Of a DNA stretch of 64,000 bases, positions 12,425 to 23,112 are shown piece by piece. This DNA is from Onchocerca volvulus (taxonomy: Eukaryota > Nematoda > Chromadorea > Rhabditida > Onchocercidae). The translations under genes and the position numbers were made by a program. Position 1 is the stretch's first letter. Each line of letters opens with the position of its first letter. The notes under the pieces are model-generated. The model ran no database searches, was not told the DNA's origin, and saw nothing but the letters and a program-made list of their open reading frames with translations. The stretch lies in NCBI GenBank assembly GCA_000499405.2, contig HG738138.1, positions 16,012,554 through 16,076,553 of the forward strand, given 5' to 3'.

Positions 12425-12800
12425 TATCAATGACAGAATGATGCTTCTGAAGGAGAGGACATTAAAGATAGATTTCTTGCTTATTTTGGCCTCAGCGCAT
12501 CTTTCGATATATGCTTTTTGGCCTCTGCTTTAGCCATCTGTATCACCATAAATCATGTTGCTCTCATCCATACTTGCGTTGCAACAATCTAACTTTTAGT
12601 TTTATGTCAGATCACATGTTTCTCATGGAGAAATCCTTCCGAGGAATCACGTTTTTTTACGCGGCAAAGTCAGTGAATACTTCTTGCCATATATGTTATG
12701 TTTGCTCTATTTTGCAATCTGTTTGTCGGTAGTATAAAATAACGAGCTTCTTGATGTTTCTGTATTAAGCTTGAAGTTTTTAACCATTCGAAAATTTATT
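12425..12800. repeat. Dispersed repeat X, copy 2
   Basis: This is the second full-length copy of the repeat at 5311-5703, with roughly one substitution per ten bases by eye and small indels. It lies between the F-box gene's last exon and a duplicate of that exon, so the repeat may have taken part in the local duplication. Confidence 0.75.
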
Positions 12801-12828
12801 TTCCGAATGATTAGAACAGTTAGTTGAG

Positions 12829-12930
12829 TGCCGTAGATCTAGGGTGCACAAATTGTCGTATGAAACTTATCTTTTTGCATCTAAAGAAAAGCAATCTTAT
12901 GAAATTTCCATTGATGATCATTTTGCATAA
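12829..12930 (+). pseudogene. Duplicate of the F-box gene's terminal exon
   Basis: 34 codons match the terminal piece of the F-box gene (11.91-12.01 kb) in the same frame and end at an equivalent TAA. Conserved residues include LSxxTYxF, SxExQ and EIS(V/I)DDH. The similarity continues about 50 bp past the stop and then ends at a Helitron 5' terminus (12979). The rest of the paralogous gene is absent upstream, where repeat X sits instead. Confidence 0.6.
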
Positions 12931-12978
12931 TAACAATGGTATGGAATTATAAAAAATCTATTCTTCAATAACACACAA

Positions 12979-13110
12979 TCTGTATAAATAAAAATGTAAG
13001 TATTCGTTGTTACTTTGCCGCACAGCGTCTCAAGTTCTTCATCGATTGATTTGAAATTTTAACACAACGTTGCATTTAAATAGGCGCATGTTTTTATATA
13101 AATATGACAT
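12979..13110 (+). mobile_element. Helitron 5'-end fragment
   Basis: It starts TCTGTATAAATAAAAATG right after an A, the typical Helitron 5' terminus (5'-TC at an A|T target). It continues with a block (TCAAGTTCTTCATCGATTG, then GCATTTAAATAGGCGCATG) that recurs in inverted form at 20.93-21.06 kb and more weakly at 17.97-18.15 kb. No 3' CTRR end or helicase is seen downstream, so it is a 5' fragment. It interrupts the duplicated F-box exon region. 13110-13770 shows nothing else I can support. Confidence 0.65.
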
Positions 13111-13770
13111 ATGGTTAAGAACTTTCGAAGATTTAAGATTTTGAACAAGCACATGTTTATTTATATAGATAGATTGAAAAGTTGCCATGAATAAAAATAT
13201 TTCTCTGAACATACTTTCATACTTTCCCACTTACAATAATAAACTCACCGTTACACTTTGAAGAAATCATTGTTTAGCGGAATGAAATAAATGATTGCAG
13301 ACGATTTAAACACAATAATACGAGATTTATCGAATGTTTATAGTGATACTGGAACTAATAAAGATATAATATATGAATAGTAAAATGATATTGCCTTGAA
13401 TATAAATTCGCTAACTTTTTTTTTTTCAAGTACAGAATTAAGATTTTAATGAATATTTAGAATATAATGCTTAAATTCGGGAAATGTCAATGAAAGAAAA
13501 ACAAATCCCATCTGAGTATATTTACAGTATATCTATGAATATATATATAAACTTAAATCTACCATTTTGGAAATAGCATTCTTTGGTGTAATGTTATAAC
13601 AGCATCATACCCGAGTCAGCAAATCAAGTCGGCCATGATTTAATATCAAATCCTGCGTTATAATGCACATTCAACATGAACTACTGGTTTCATAGAAGTT
13701 CAAAAATCCCATATAATGCTAAATTCTCAACATGTCACACTTAAGTCATCCTGAGAGATCTTTATTTCAG

Positions 13771-15838
13771 TCAGTCACCAGGATCTCTTGTACGCAAGCT
13801 ACTAAATAACCTTGAGATCTTTCATGCTGCTAAGGGAAAATATGTACTTCTAATTGTTGGAATCTTAAAAAGCAGACGAGAATCGTCATTATGCTGGTTA
13901 GTGTATTATTAATACTAGTTTTAATCACTCTAAATCATCTTTCACATTATTCACATCTTTTAAATTTTAACATATTCATCAAATTTATGCTAAAGTCGTT
14001 CAAAAAAGCCCGTTTTCCTTGGGATTAATGCTACCATTTGTATTCGTAATCCTTGGAATGTATTTACAAATTTAATCATTCAATTACTTTATAGAATCAA
14101 TCGTTTTTTATTTTTACTATTGAAGTTTTATGAAATGAAAGAGAAACTGAATTTTGTTGCCAATAAAATTGATTGGAAACTCGTAAAACTAAAGCAAACG
14201 GTTTGTTCAACTTTTATGAGATGCTTTAGCAAAAATATCGCTATGCGATGTGAAGATGTGCGGTTTAAGTTCCTTTTCCTACAAAATTTAATTCCCACAC
14301 TTATCTCTTGGTGTACATCCTATTTCTTGATGTTAGCTTCATTTAAATAGGAATATTTTGCAGATAAGAGTTCGTACATGTGATGTCAATTACTATGTGA
14401 GGAACTGCAGCAGTATCATCTTTTTGCATATGAATCTTCTTCGGGAGACAATTTTTAAACAACTGACTACAGTGAAACCTTATCATTGATTTTTTTATTG
14501 ACTCTATTTTCTACTAAAGTCAGATGTTGTGCATATACAAAGATTAATACAAGTAAACCTGCATTTTCAACCAAGGATGAGTGTGAAGGAAAACAAATCG
14601 AATGAATGATAACTGGCATATCGTTAACATACGATAGTATTTCGTATTGAATATTAAATGGATTTCAAAGTTTGTCCATTATGCAAATGTTATGTTGTTC
14701 TATGATATCAGTGTTATTTTCAATCCAGTATTTGTCCTGCAAGCATCATTGAAGGGTATCAGAGACTTCACTCTTGTAAGAATTTTCTTATTTCTATTCT
14801 ACTTTGTGGTATTCAAATTTGGAATTTAACTAAATATTATTCAGAAAATTACGTTTTTCCTTGTTCATACGTGTTCAGAGTATTTTACTCTTATGTGATG
14901 TCGTGAAAGTAAGTATCTTAGTTGACAAAACTGACTATTTATATATTTTCATTAAAAGATGCTTGGCTTACAATCGTGAAGCACTGTATGAAATAAGGGT
15001 AGTGACAAGTATGCAAAACATGACATCTTTTTTTTAAATTTTCATTTTGCTTGTTGGAGATTTAAGTAACTCATATAATAATTTTCAGCGTTTTTTGCAG
15101 AACGAAATCGATGTTCAGCTTCTAAGATATATTCAGAAAGCTCGCAGGAAATTATTTTTTGTAATTTTTGATGATGGTCAATGAAACAAAATTTTTCATT
15201 TCAATACTATCTATGCATTAATATTCTAATAGATAAGAGTTGCGTAATTTGGACAACTTATTACTGATAACATTATCATATAACTTAAAAACGCATTCTC
15301 GGAATAACTGACTTCAATTTTTTAAAACTTAACAAAATTCAGAATCAAAATTTTTCTCCTGTCGACCAATTTCAAATGTATTGCTTTAGAGCAATATGGT
15401 ATCAAATCATTTTGACGGAAATTTTCAGATTATTTCAAAAATTTGAGGATCTAAAACTAACTGACCGGTTTGCTGAACCAGAAAGACAAGAAATCTGGAA
15501 AATATGTTGTAGATATGACGTAAATGATTCATATTTAAATGGTTAGTAATATCCTTGCCATCTTTTATCGATTGAAGCTAAAGAAAGCACTGACATTATG
15601 ATCAACAGTTTCTGAATAAAATGAAATAGTGCAATTATTAGTTTGACTTCTGATGAGCTCAGACGTGACTTGCGCATATTTTAATCAACAAATAGGTAGG
15701 AGGTCATCGTCTACTAAAACAAATAGCTCTATTTCAAATTTAAAAGGAGCTTTGAACTTTTTCAAAAATTTTGGAGTTTTGCAAGATAAGACATCTTTGC
15801 GTAATATCCTCAATATATTCCAAAATCAATATATATAA
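13771..15838 (+). CDS. Unidentified multi-exon protein, 5' end missing
   Basis: Eight exons join in phase: 13771-13900, 14126-14200, 14364-14471, 14671-14775, 14879-14908, 15089-15160, 15448-15541 and 15663-15838 (TAA). The protein has a hydrophobic strand (KYVLLIVGILKSRR), mixed alpha/beta stretches (TCDVNYYVRNCSSIIFLHM, FTLSILLLCDVVKRFLQNE), a charged segment (DRFAEPERQEIWKICCRYDV) and a Ser-rich tail ending FFKNFGVLQDKTSLRN. The first exon shown needs two bases from an upstream exon that I could not place between 13.1 and 13.77 kb. Several donors are weak, so single junctions may be wrong. I considered a von Willebrand A-like fold from the alternating hydrophobic strands but found no MIDAS motif and do not claim it. 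Confidence 0.5.
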
Positions 15839-15962
15839 TATCTTCAGTATATTACTTTCAAAATCAATTTTATTTGTTCACAATTGTGAATGGTAAATTT
15901 TTTGTTGATAAAAATGCTATAAATTGATTAGTATTGACAATTATAGTATTTCATACATTTCC

Positions 15963-17970
15963 ATGCGGTTGTTTCTTATCATCATTAGTATGATCGCTAT
16001 CAATACTTATGCGCAATTCAGCGTTCAAATCACAGTGAGTCATGTTATTTGAAATGTTATTTAAGGGAGATCTGAAAATTGACATTTGAAACAAAATTTA
16101 ATTAATCAAACATACTAGGAAAACAAAAAGGAATAGAGAATAATATTTCCCTTGATGATCACTAATCTGAGTTTTTAATTATTATAGTACCAGTAGTTAA
16201 TATTCAAAAACAATTAACTAAGAGATGGTGTAAGTTAAATCAAAATCTCTGAATTGAAAATTTCTAAACATCTCATCATGCATGATTTGAGAATCGCAAT
16301 GGGAAGTGAAATAATTTTGAGATTCAGTGGACATATATTTTGAAATACTGCAAGCAACCAAACAGTCATCACTAATTAGATGAACTAAAAACAATTTTTG
16401 CTTAATGAATTCTCGAGAGCTAACAATTGCAACTTAATCTATTTCAGCAAAAAAGCTAAAGACAAAAAAATACCCTTTTTTTGATATTCTTGCTACTTTT
16501 TTGGTTTTATTTAGATTTCATACATCTCTAAGTGGATTCTGATTATTCCAATAAAAGAACTTAATTTGTCCTTTTCGAATATGCATGGATCTGAAAATTA
16601 GCTAAAATTTTGTTACAGCAACTATCGCTTCAAGAATCAGAAGAATGCATATCAAAACAAGCATATTATGACATCGAAAATAATTATATAGCAATTATCA
16701 GTATGGACATCAAATGTGACGAACTTTTGATCAATGCGTTTGAAAAAGCTATAAATACACCGGAGAATTTGGAAATTCAAATTATAAACAATCCCCAAGA
16801 TTATGAAAACATATTACGTGTAGTATGTTGCTTACAATATGTTTTTACGCTAATTACTGAAGAGCAATACGCTTTTGAAAGAACTAAAGGTTTTCTCAAA
16901 TTTGTATGTAATACTTCCTACCAAATATCAGATATAGTCGTATTCCATTTTGATGCACGACCATACTTGATTATTGACTTCTCTGGACATCAGCTCAAGT
17001 GAACTTCGATGAATTATCTAATCCAACATTGTGTCGGATGATTATGTTTAAATATATATTGGTGTGGAAAATTCTCTGGAATTTACCCTATCATGTGAGA
17101 GCGGACGCTTTATCTCTTTCAGTGAGTGTGAAGACATTAGACTCATTTTTATTTTTACATTACTTATCCGGAATCAGAACAATAATTTCAGGCTAAAGAT
17201 CTATGTCATATAACAATCATTCACGATTCAAGCATTACATATGCAACTTGGCTTCTTTTCGATTGCACAAGAAGTAAATTTTAATATTTTTAATTAATGC
17301 TGAAAATATGCTAGCAGCGAGAGATTGGGATTGTGTTTGTGATGTGATTGGTGTAGTGTGGTGTGATGTGGTGTGGTGTGACGTGGCGTGGTATGGTGTG
17401 ATGCATTGTGGTGTGGTGTAGTGTAGCGTGTGGTGTAGTGTGGTATGATCATACAAAAATAGCGAACATAGATTAGTTTGATTTACTTTATCAAACTAAT
17501 CTATGTTAATTATTCTAACCTGAAGTGATAGTGAAAAATGAACAACGAGAGCTAGTCTTATAAGAAATTTCAAAAATTTCGTTTCTTCAATTTTTTATTT
17601 TTCATTCTTTTCTATTTTTTTCCTTTAAGATGGAGAAGTGCATAAAACGAAAGATGGAATTAAATGGCCAGTAATAATATCACTAACAATAGTAGGTATC
17701 ATTGTTTGTGCTTCGATGGGAATTTGCTGCTATTTAGCGTTTCGAAGAAATTCTCGAATGCAAAGACAGAGACAAGATAGTCTGAGTAAACAACAAATTG
17801 CTGGTCGAAATATCAATGAATTGTCAGGCGAATCAAATTCTATTAAATCATCTTCAACTGTTAGTTGCTTGCAAATTTATTCTGAACTAGCTGGACCCGG
17901 CCACGCTCCGCTTATCGATTCAGCTAGTCTACGGGGGCCGGCCATGCTTCGCGTGTCCGGCTCCAGTTAA
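15963..17970 (+). CDS. Signal-peptide, single-pass membrane protein; tail extended by Helitron
   Basis: Five exons join in phase: 15963-16034, 16619-16889, 16994-17121, 17192-17273 and 17630-17970, giving 297 residues. Residues 1-17 (MRLFLIIISMIAINTYA) are a clear signal peptide. The ectodomain has paired cysteines but no family I know. Residues ~199-222 (VIISLTIVGIIVCASMGICC) form a transmembrane helix followed by an Arg/Gln-rich cytoplasmic stretch (FRRNSRMQRQRQDS). The last 27 residues (GC-rich codons, from LAGPGHAP to the final GSS) lie inside the Helitron starting at 17887. Without the insertion the frame would read QIYSE then TAA. The intron at 17274-17629 holds a GTGTG minisatellite and a perfect palindrome. 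An alternative without the 16890-16993 intron leaves exon 2 open to 17002 but breaks the downstream frame. Confidence 0.6.
17331..17453. repeat. GTGTG-type pentanucleotide minisatellite
   Basis: This ~120-bp tract is built of 5-bp units of the form GTGTG/GTGAT/GTAGT, strongly purine-pyrimidine alternating and strand-asymmetric (G+T on plus). It lies in the last intron of the membrane-protein gene (17274-17629), directly before the palindrome at 17465. The antisense open frame through it (Thr/His-rich) is an artefact of the repeat. Confidence 0.9.
17465..17507. repeat. Perfect 18-bp inverted repeat
   Basis: The arms 17465-17482 and 17490-17507 are exact reverse complements (AACATAGATTAGTTTGAT) with a 7-nt loop. 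It directly follows the GTGTG minisatellite in the same intron. A cruciform or RNA hairpin could form, but no function can be read from the sequence. Confidence 0.9.
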
Positions 17971-18145
17971 TCTGTATAAACAAAAACATCAATGTTCGTT
18001 TGTTCAAAATCTTAAACCTCCGAAAGTTCTTAAACACGCACCTTATCTATATTAATTCAAAATCTTAGATACGAAAAGTTCTTACCTACTGCTTTGAAAT
18101 TTTGACACAAAGTTGCATTCGAATGCGCGCATGTTTTTATACACG
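17971..18145 (+). mobile_element. Second Helitron 5'-end, inverted inside the element
   Basis: It starts TCTGTATAAACAAAAACATC after an A, then carries the same subterminal block seen at 12.98-13.11 kb (TTTGAAATTTTGACACAAAG, then GCATTCGAATGCGCGCATG). Its orientation is opposite to the helicase remnant. It is either a nested small Helitron or an asymmetric terminal inverted repeat. Its own 3' end was not found. Confidence 0.5.
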
Positions 18146-18723
18146 CGTTGCTGTAGCTCAGTCTGGTAAAATGGTTAAAAGAAAAGAGAAAGTGCATTTT
18201 TCTAGTGTTGGGAAAAAAATTGATACGTTGTAATTTGATTTGTAGTTTGGTTGGATTGAAAACTGATTCTTGCTATTGCGATTAGGCCGGGTCAGCAATA
18301 AGTGTGACGAGGTTTTTTGTGTCATGTGTGACAGAGATGAATGCTGTTGAGAAATGTTTTATTGATTGATGAAGAGTGTTTCTTTGTGACAAAAATATCA
18401 AAGAAGATCCAGGCAAATTAATCACTGGGTTATTCTTTTGTCAATAATAGATAAGAATACTATTCAAGTGAATTGTCCGATTATTTCTACTGTTGTGTAG
18501 CTTTGAACTGTCGAACTGGAACTTTCGGAACTCCGAACGGTTGCTGTTGCTGCGTCGATCTTTGTCGTTTATCTGTGAATTGGAGCGTTTTGGTGATAAA
18601 CATGTTTGTCGTCCCTTTAAAACTATGTCACGTCACTTGACCTTTAGTATTTCTTGTTTACAATTATTGTCATGGCCTTATTTAATATCTTTCAGTTTTC
18701 ACCCACATCTAATATGTTTAATT

Positions 18724-20216
18724 TCACAATACTTGTGGGTAGACAATATTTTTTGTTGTTCCATTGGCTGTGTAGATATAGAGGTTGTCTAGTTTGCCGA
18801 CTCCAGAACACGCAACATATAATTGTCCATGTGAGAAGCAATCCATCTCTAGATCTAAACCGCAAAATTCTAAAGATTGACCCTGAGCTTTGTTGATGGT
18901 GAATAAAAATGCCAATCGAATTGGGAATTGCAATCTCTTAAACTAAAATGGCATATCCATTGGAATTATATGAATGCGAGGACTAAGGACATCTTCACCT
19001 TTTAAAGATGCTGTTAAGATTGTTGCTTCCACGAAATTGCTCATTGATTTTTTTACTGCAAGCCGCGTGCTGTTGCAAAGTTTTGATTGGTTGATATTTC
19101 GCAACGTAATAATGGCACGCCGATTTTCAATTGCAGTACATGCGGTGGCATCCCTAGCAGATCGAGTGAATTCAAAAATTCTGCTGGATTCGTAACCGCT
19201 TCATCTGCTTCCACAACAGTGTCGACTTACTAATATGTGATTGTCTCGCTTTGAATGTCAGAATGTATAATACCGTTAATTCCTCGATGTCTTTGTTCTT
19301 GGCCGCAAGAATAGTTCGTTCAATCAGCCATTCGTGATTCTTATAATTGTTTGAATATCGGGAAATATTTTTTTAACCAACTCTTCTTTTGACGTTACTA
19401 AATTGCAGAAGTTATGAGGCAATGAAATTCGTCCTGTAGTCAAATCAACCGGCACCTTTCCGTTCCCAATTTCCAACAATTGATGCGAGAATCTTCCAGC
19501 TGATCGATCGTTCTGCAGCTAAACACGCAAAGTTGTAATTAATTTTAACTTCTTTACGTATCGCCATAAAGAAGAGTATTTCAGGCAATCATTTATTTCG
19601 TCCGCTGATGTCGATCGAGGAATTACAGATAATGTTCGCCTGAAATCTCCTGCAAGCACTATTAATGCATTCCCAAATGGTTTGACATTTCCACGCAAAT
19701 TTTGCAATAATCAATCAAGAACCTCGATCGATTATTTGTGCATCATTGTACATTTATCCCAAACAATAAGTTTGCATCTTTGCAATACTTTTCCCATGCC
19801 GGATGCTTTGGAAATACTGCATGTGGGAATTTCAATGTATTGCATGTTCAATGGCAATTCCAAAGCGGAATGAGCAGTTCTTCCACCTGATAGCAATGTT
19901 GCAGCTATTCCGAACGATGCAAGAGCTAAAGTTATGCCATTTTGGATCGAATTGTTTCCAGAATCAATCTAATTAGGAACGTTTTACCGGTTCCTCCTAG
20001 CGCATCTAAAAAGAAGATTTCTCCAACTCCCTTACTAACAGTTTGCATTATTTGATCACAAATGCCTTTTTGCTCAAACATTAGTTTAGGAATATTTGAT
20101 TGCACATATGACAAAAGATCAATCGTGTTGTAATTTTTGTTCGCAACGCAATTCTACATCGAACGAAGCATCAGCAAATCGATTCGGTGATGGCATTCTC
20201 AATTGATTGAGAACTT
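18724..20216 (-). pseudogene. Helitron PIF1-family helicase, inactivated
   Basis: Minus-strand fragments, in order, match Helitron helicase: a pre-helicase stretch with MPSPNRFADASFDVELR; Walker A (FLDALGGTGKTFLIRLI); QNGITLALASFGIAATLL in a shifted frame; LPLNMQYIEIPTCSISKASG; the NLRGNVKPFGNALIVLAGDF region; and motif VI (LAFLFTINKAQGQS and HGQLYVACSGVGKLDNLYI). At least one frameshift (just after Walker A) and several in-frame stops break it. Motif VI reads CSGVGK where active Helitron/PIF1 helicases have CSRVG, so the arginine is lost. It cannot encode an active enzyme. Confidence 0.85.
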
Positions 20217-20929
20217 TGTTCGCGATTTATAAGCACAAGTTATAGATAGATAGATAAAAACAAACAAATAAAGGTATAATATGAACGAAATTTAGAAAAA
20301 AAAAAGGAATTAGTATCAATTATATTAAATTATAAGTCGCCAATACTTCTTGGATGTTGATGTATTTGAATATTTAATCTATGGAAAAATGAATATTTTA
20401 ACATTACATTTACATCATATTAAGTTAAATCGAAATTAAGTCGGAGAAGATTAACTGAGCAAAAAGATTGATCCTGAGAAATATTTAGAATTAATGTAAT
20501 ACAATGTCTTTAGAATAAATTGATGCCTTTTTTCAAACAAATTAAGCTAACTTTAAAAAAAAAAAGAATTTCAATTTCAAATTTCAACAGGTATTTAAAA
20601 TTTCCTTTTCAGATTTGTTACATATGCAATAATTTTTATATTTATATGTCATATCAGAAAGCATTTTAATTCTTTTTATCATTTTTTTCCTTCTTTCCTT
20701 GGATAAATCCGCGTAATGTAATAAGTATAGCAACAGAGAGAGAAAGGTGGGGGTTGGGGAAGAATGAGAAAAAAAAAAAGAAAGGCGGATTATCATTATT
20801 ATTACTTATTATTTAATTATTATTAGAGAAATGGGGGAAAGAAGGAGAATGAGAGAAAAAAAGGAGGACGGGGTTAACAAACTTCGCCTCCTCACCTACT
20901 TTTAGTTGTCACGTGAGAAAAAGTAAGTA

Positions 20930-21057
20930 AATCTATATAAGAGCACGCGCCTATTCGAATGCAAGGATGTATCAAAATTTGAAAAAAATCGGTGGAGAAC
21001 TTGAGGAGTTCATTGAGAAGTAACAAGTAGCTTTTACATTTCCATTTATATGGAAGA
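20930..21057 (-). mobile_element. Helitron 5' terminal segment
   Basis: Read on the minus strand, this matches the 5'-end fragment at 12979-13110: AAATGT near the terminus, CTTGTTACTT, TCAAGTTCTCCACCGAT, then GCATTCGAATAGGCGCGTG and TTATATAG. This repeat pair defines the family's 5' end and supports the element boundary at 21057. Between it and the helicase remnant (20.22-20.93 kb) there is only A/T-rich and purine-rich DNA. Confidence 0.7.
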
Positions 21058-21109
21058 TAAGTTAGCTCACATTGAGTTTATATTTAACGATAGTGTTATT
21101 ATTTGAAAC

Positions 21110-21656
21110 AATTGAAGATAAACAGCAGTACCAAGGCCTTGAAATGAAGGCAAAATCGTAATTGAATTCAATTGTTACATCTGTGAGTTTCTAGTGAATT
21201 GCGACTCATCGTATTAAAATGTTAATAATTGATTAATTAATATCTTAAATAGGGCACGAAGATGAGAGAATTCCGTTTGTAATTCAATTTATGACATCTA
21301 ATATGTTATGCAAATAATGTATTCATCAATATTTTTAAAGCATTAAAGAGACTGAAGGAGAAAAAACAAAAACTTCATAGTTGAAATGAGTGCAATAGTT
21401 TTCAATTTCTTTGAAATTCATTACTGTGAAGAAGGTTCACTAAATGACAAATCATAGTATAATGAGTTATGGCCAGATGTTTTGGAGCAAAATAAGGCTC
21501 TGACTTTAATCAGTAAATTATTTAAAGCATGCAAATTGATTTTTAATCAACTTTCATTGAGAATTTGTAGAGTGCAAAAAAGACACCTCCTGATGCAACA
21601 TATGAAAGTTCAAGGAAAAGTATTGGATCAACAAATTTTTATCGTAAAAAAAAGTG
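21110..21656 (+). CDS. Possible exons of an unidentified plus-strand gene
   Basis: Just beyond the Helitron 5' end, several short blocks look coding and have plausible splice sites: one giving GKIVIEFNCYI before a TCT|GTGAGT donor, one with HEDERIPFVIQFMTSNM, one with EMSAIVFNFFEIHYCEE, one with NELWPDVLEQNKALTLI before a GTAAAT donor, and a final block (SAKKTPPDATYESSRKS and then a lysine-run stop) after a TTTGTAG acceptor. Not all junctions agree in phase, so the model is incomplete or partly decayed. No family is recognised. Confidence 0.3.
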
Positions 21657-22815
21657 AAGAAAACAAATAAAACAAAGTTTCAAAATAAAATTAGAATTCT
21701 TTTTATAAAGTGATTTTCTGCCACCATGCTTCATTGTTTGAATAAATTAATTTGGTTTCAAGCAGACGAGAACATTACTGTATAGTTTTTTCCTCATTTG
21801 AAAATTGATTAATTTTCCAAGTTCCGTTTAAAATAACTGCATTGCGGCAATGTTTTTTCTATTAAAACCTCTAAACATATCTTTATTGTCGATTAGATTT
21901 TTCCGGGCTTTCTTTTTGATCTTTTTTAGGCTTAAACTATAGTAAGTTCGGTTAAGTCCAAAGCAAACGTTTCTGTTATTTTGATTAATTATATTTTACT
22001 CGATTCAACTGTTAAATTAGAATTCAATAAAGTCAAATTTCAATGCATTTTTATAAAGTTTAGGCTAACCAAACCATTGTTATTGATTAGCGTAAGATTC
22101 GAACATAGCAACTTAATGGTTCATGTTCTGATGTAGCAAAAATTATTACAAATTAGATAAGGCCAAGGCTTATCTGCTACTTGAAATGTATGATCAACGT
22201 AAGCAAAATTTAAGTAAATCTTTTATTAATTTTAACACTAAAGAATCGTTGATGAACATACACCTTAATTTTTTGAATCGCCGAATAAGAATGAAGAATG
22301 ATAATAGCTTCGAAAATTTTGTATCAGTATGATTTCCAAGTTTGATTAACAGAGCCTTCTTCATCTTAAGTACTGAGACATATGGAATATTTGAAGCCTC
22401 TTCAAAGAAAATGTCAGCATCCAACAATATCCATCATTGAAAAAAATCGATTGGATGAATTTTGGTGATCCTATGCAACTGCGGTAATTTCATTCTAAAT
22501 ATGTTTCATAAAAATTAAAATAATTCTTTTAAAGTTTTATTTGGCATACATACTATTATCAAACAGATGGCATTTCTTTTATCATAATCTGAATATATTA
22601 AATGAAGAGCAATTAAGGACAATCATTCAAAAAACTTGATCTTTTAAGATTTTTTTTTAAATTTACTGCAAAGTTGCAGATTTTTCATTTAGAGAGAAAG
22701 GTTTTCAATCCTATTGATATCTATGTAGTTTGCATATGGCAAGCTTTTTTTAGGCAGGGAAACGGAGTAGGCCTCGTCATTTTCTATATTTCCTATATTC
22801 GTGCTTAGCTTTTCT

Positions 22816-23112
22816 TATAGATCATTGCCAACATAGTTTAACCACGGACCTTCCATTGGTAATTCCGAAGTTACCGAAACCAGTGGACCATTATGTTTAG
22901 TATTCCTACAGTTTGGTAGAAATTAATTAGGATTATGCGAAATCTATGTTTGATGCGTCATCAATATCTGCTAAAAAGCCATGGCTGACGGAAAAGCTGT
23001 CAGCTATATCGCTAATGATTTGATAAACAGCCTTGCTGTGTAATAGTTTACGGCAATTTAGGCAAACAAAATAATAAACTTCATAGAAATTTGCAGTATG
23101 GGATAAAATGAA
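22816..23112 (-). other. Coding-like remnant, minus strand
   Basis: From 23112 to 22933 a 59-codon frame without ATG reads as a plausible protein segment: a Cys pair (YYFVCLNCRKLLHSKAVY) followed by SDIADSFSVSHGFLADIDDA and a TAA. About 40 bases further on, another short frame contains PLVSVTSELPMEGPWLNYVG. No GT donor links the two in phase, so this is either a gene fragment or an exon whose partners I could not place. It lies just downstream of the GPCR gene on the same strand. The stretch 21.7-22.8 kb has nothing else supportable. Confidence 0.3.

Larger units (their letters stand above)
17887..21057 (-). mobile_element. Decayed Helitron with PIF1-like helicase remnant
   Basis: On the minus strand the element starts with TC at 21057/21056 (followed by a CATATAAATGGAAATG block like other Helitron 5' ends), preceded by host A. 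It ends CTAG at 17890-17887, followed by host T, so it sits in an A|T dinucleotide as Helitrons do. A GC-rich subterminal region (17891-17965) contains GGCCGGCC at 17936-17943 and a second, inner CTAG at 17924-17927, like a doubled 3' end. A Helitron helicase pseudogene occupies 18724-20216. A Rep/HUH domain is not visible, so it is an incomplete copy. At 17971 a second Helitron-like 5' end lies in the opposite (plus) orientation inside the element. Confidence 0.75.

Noticed and set aside
13860..14130. UGA across a splice junction in the 13.8-kb gene, like that in the F-box gene
   Set aside because: A different donor (TTA|GTGTAT at 13900) and acceptor (TTGAAG at 14125) give an open frame, so no special event is needed.
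13771..15838. von Willebrand factor A domain in the unidentified gene
   Set aside because: Alternating hydrophobic strands suggested it, but there is no DxSxS metal-binding motif and the order of strands does not fit.
17235..17456. Thr/His-rich minus-strand ORF
   Set aside because: It is only the antisense reading of the GTGTG minisatellite.
18130..18180. Sequence resembling a tRNA 5' half (GTAGCTCAGTCTGGTA)
   Set aside because: There is no matching acceptor stem or T-arm downstream, and it lies inside Helitron-derived DNA.
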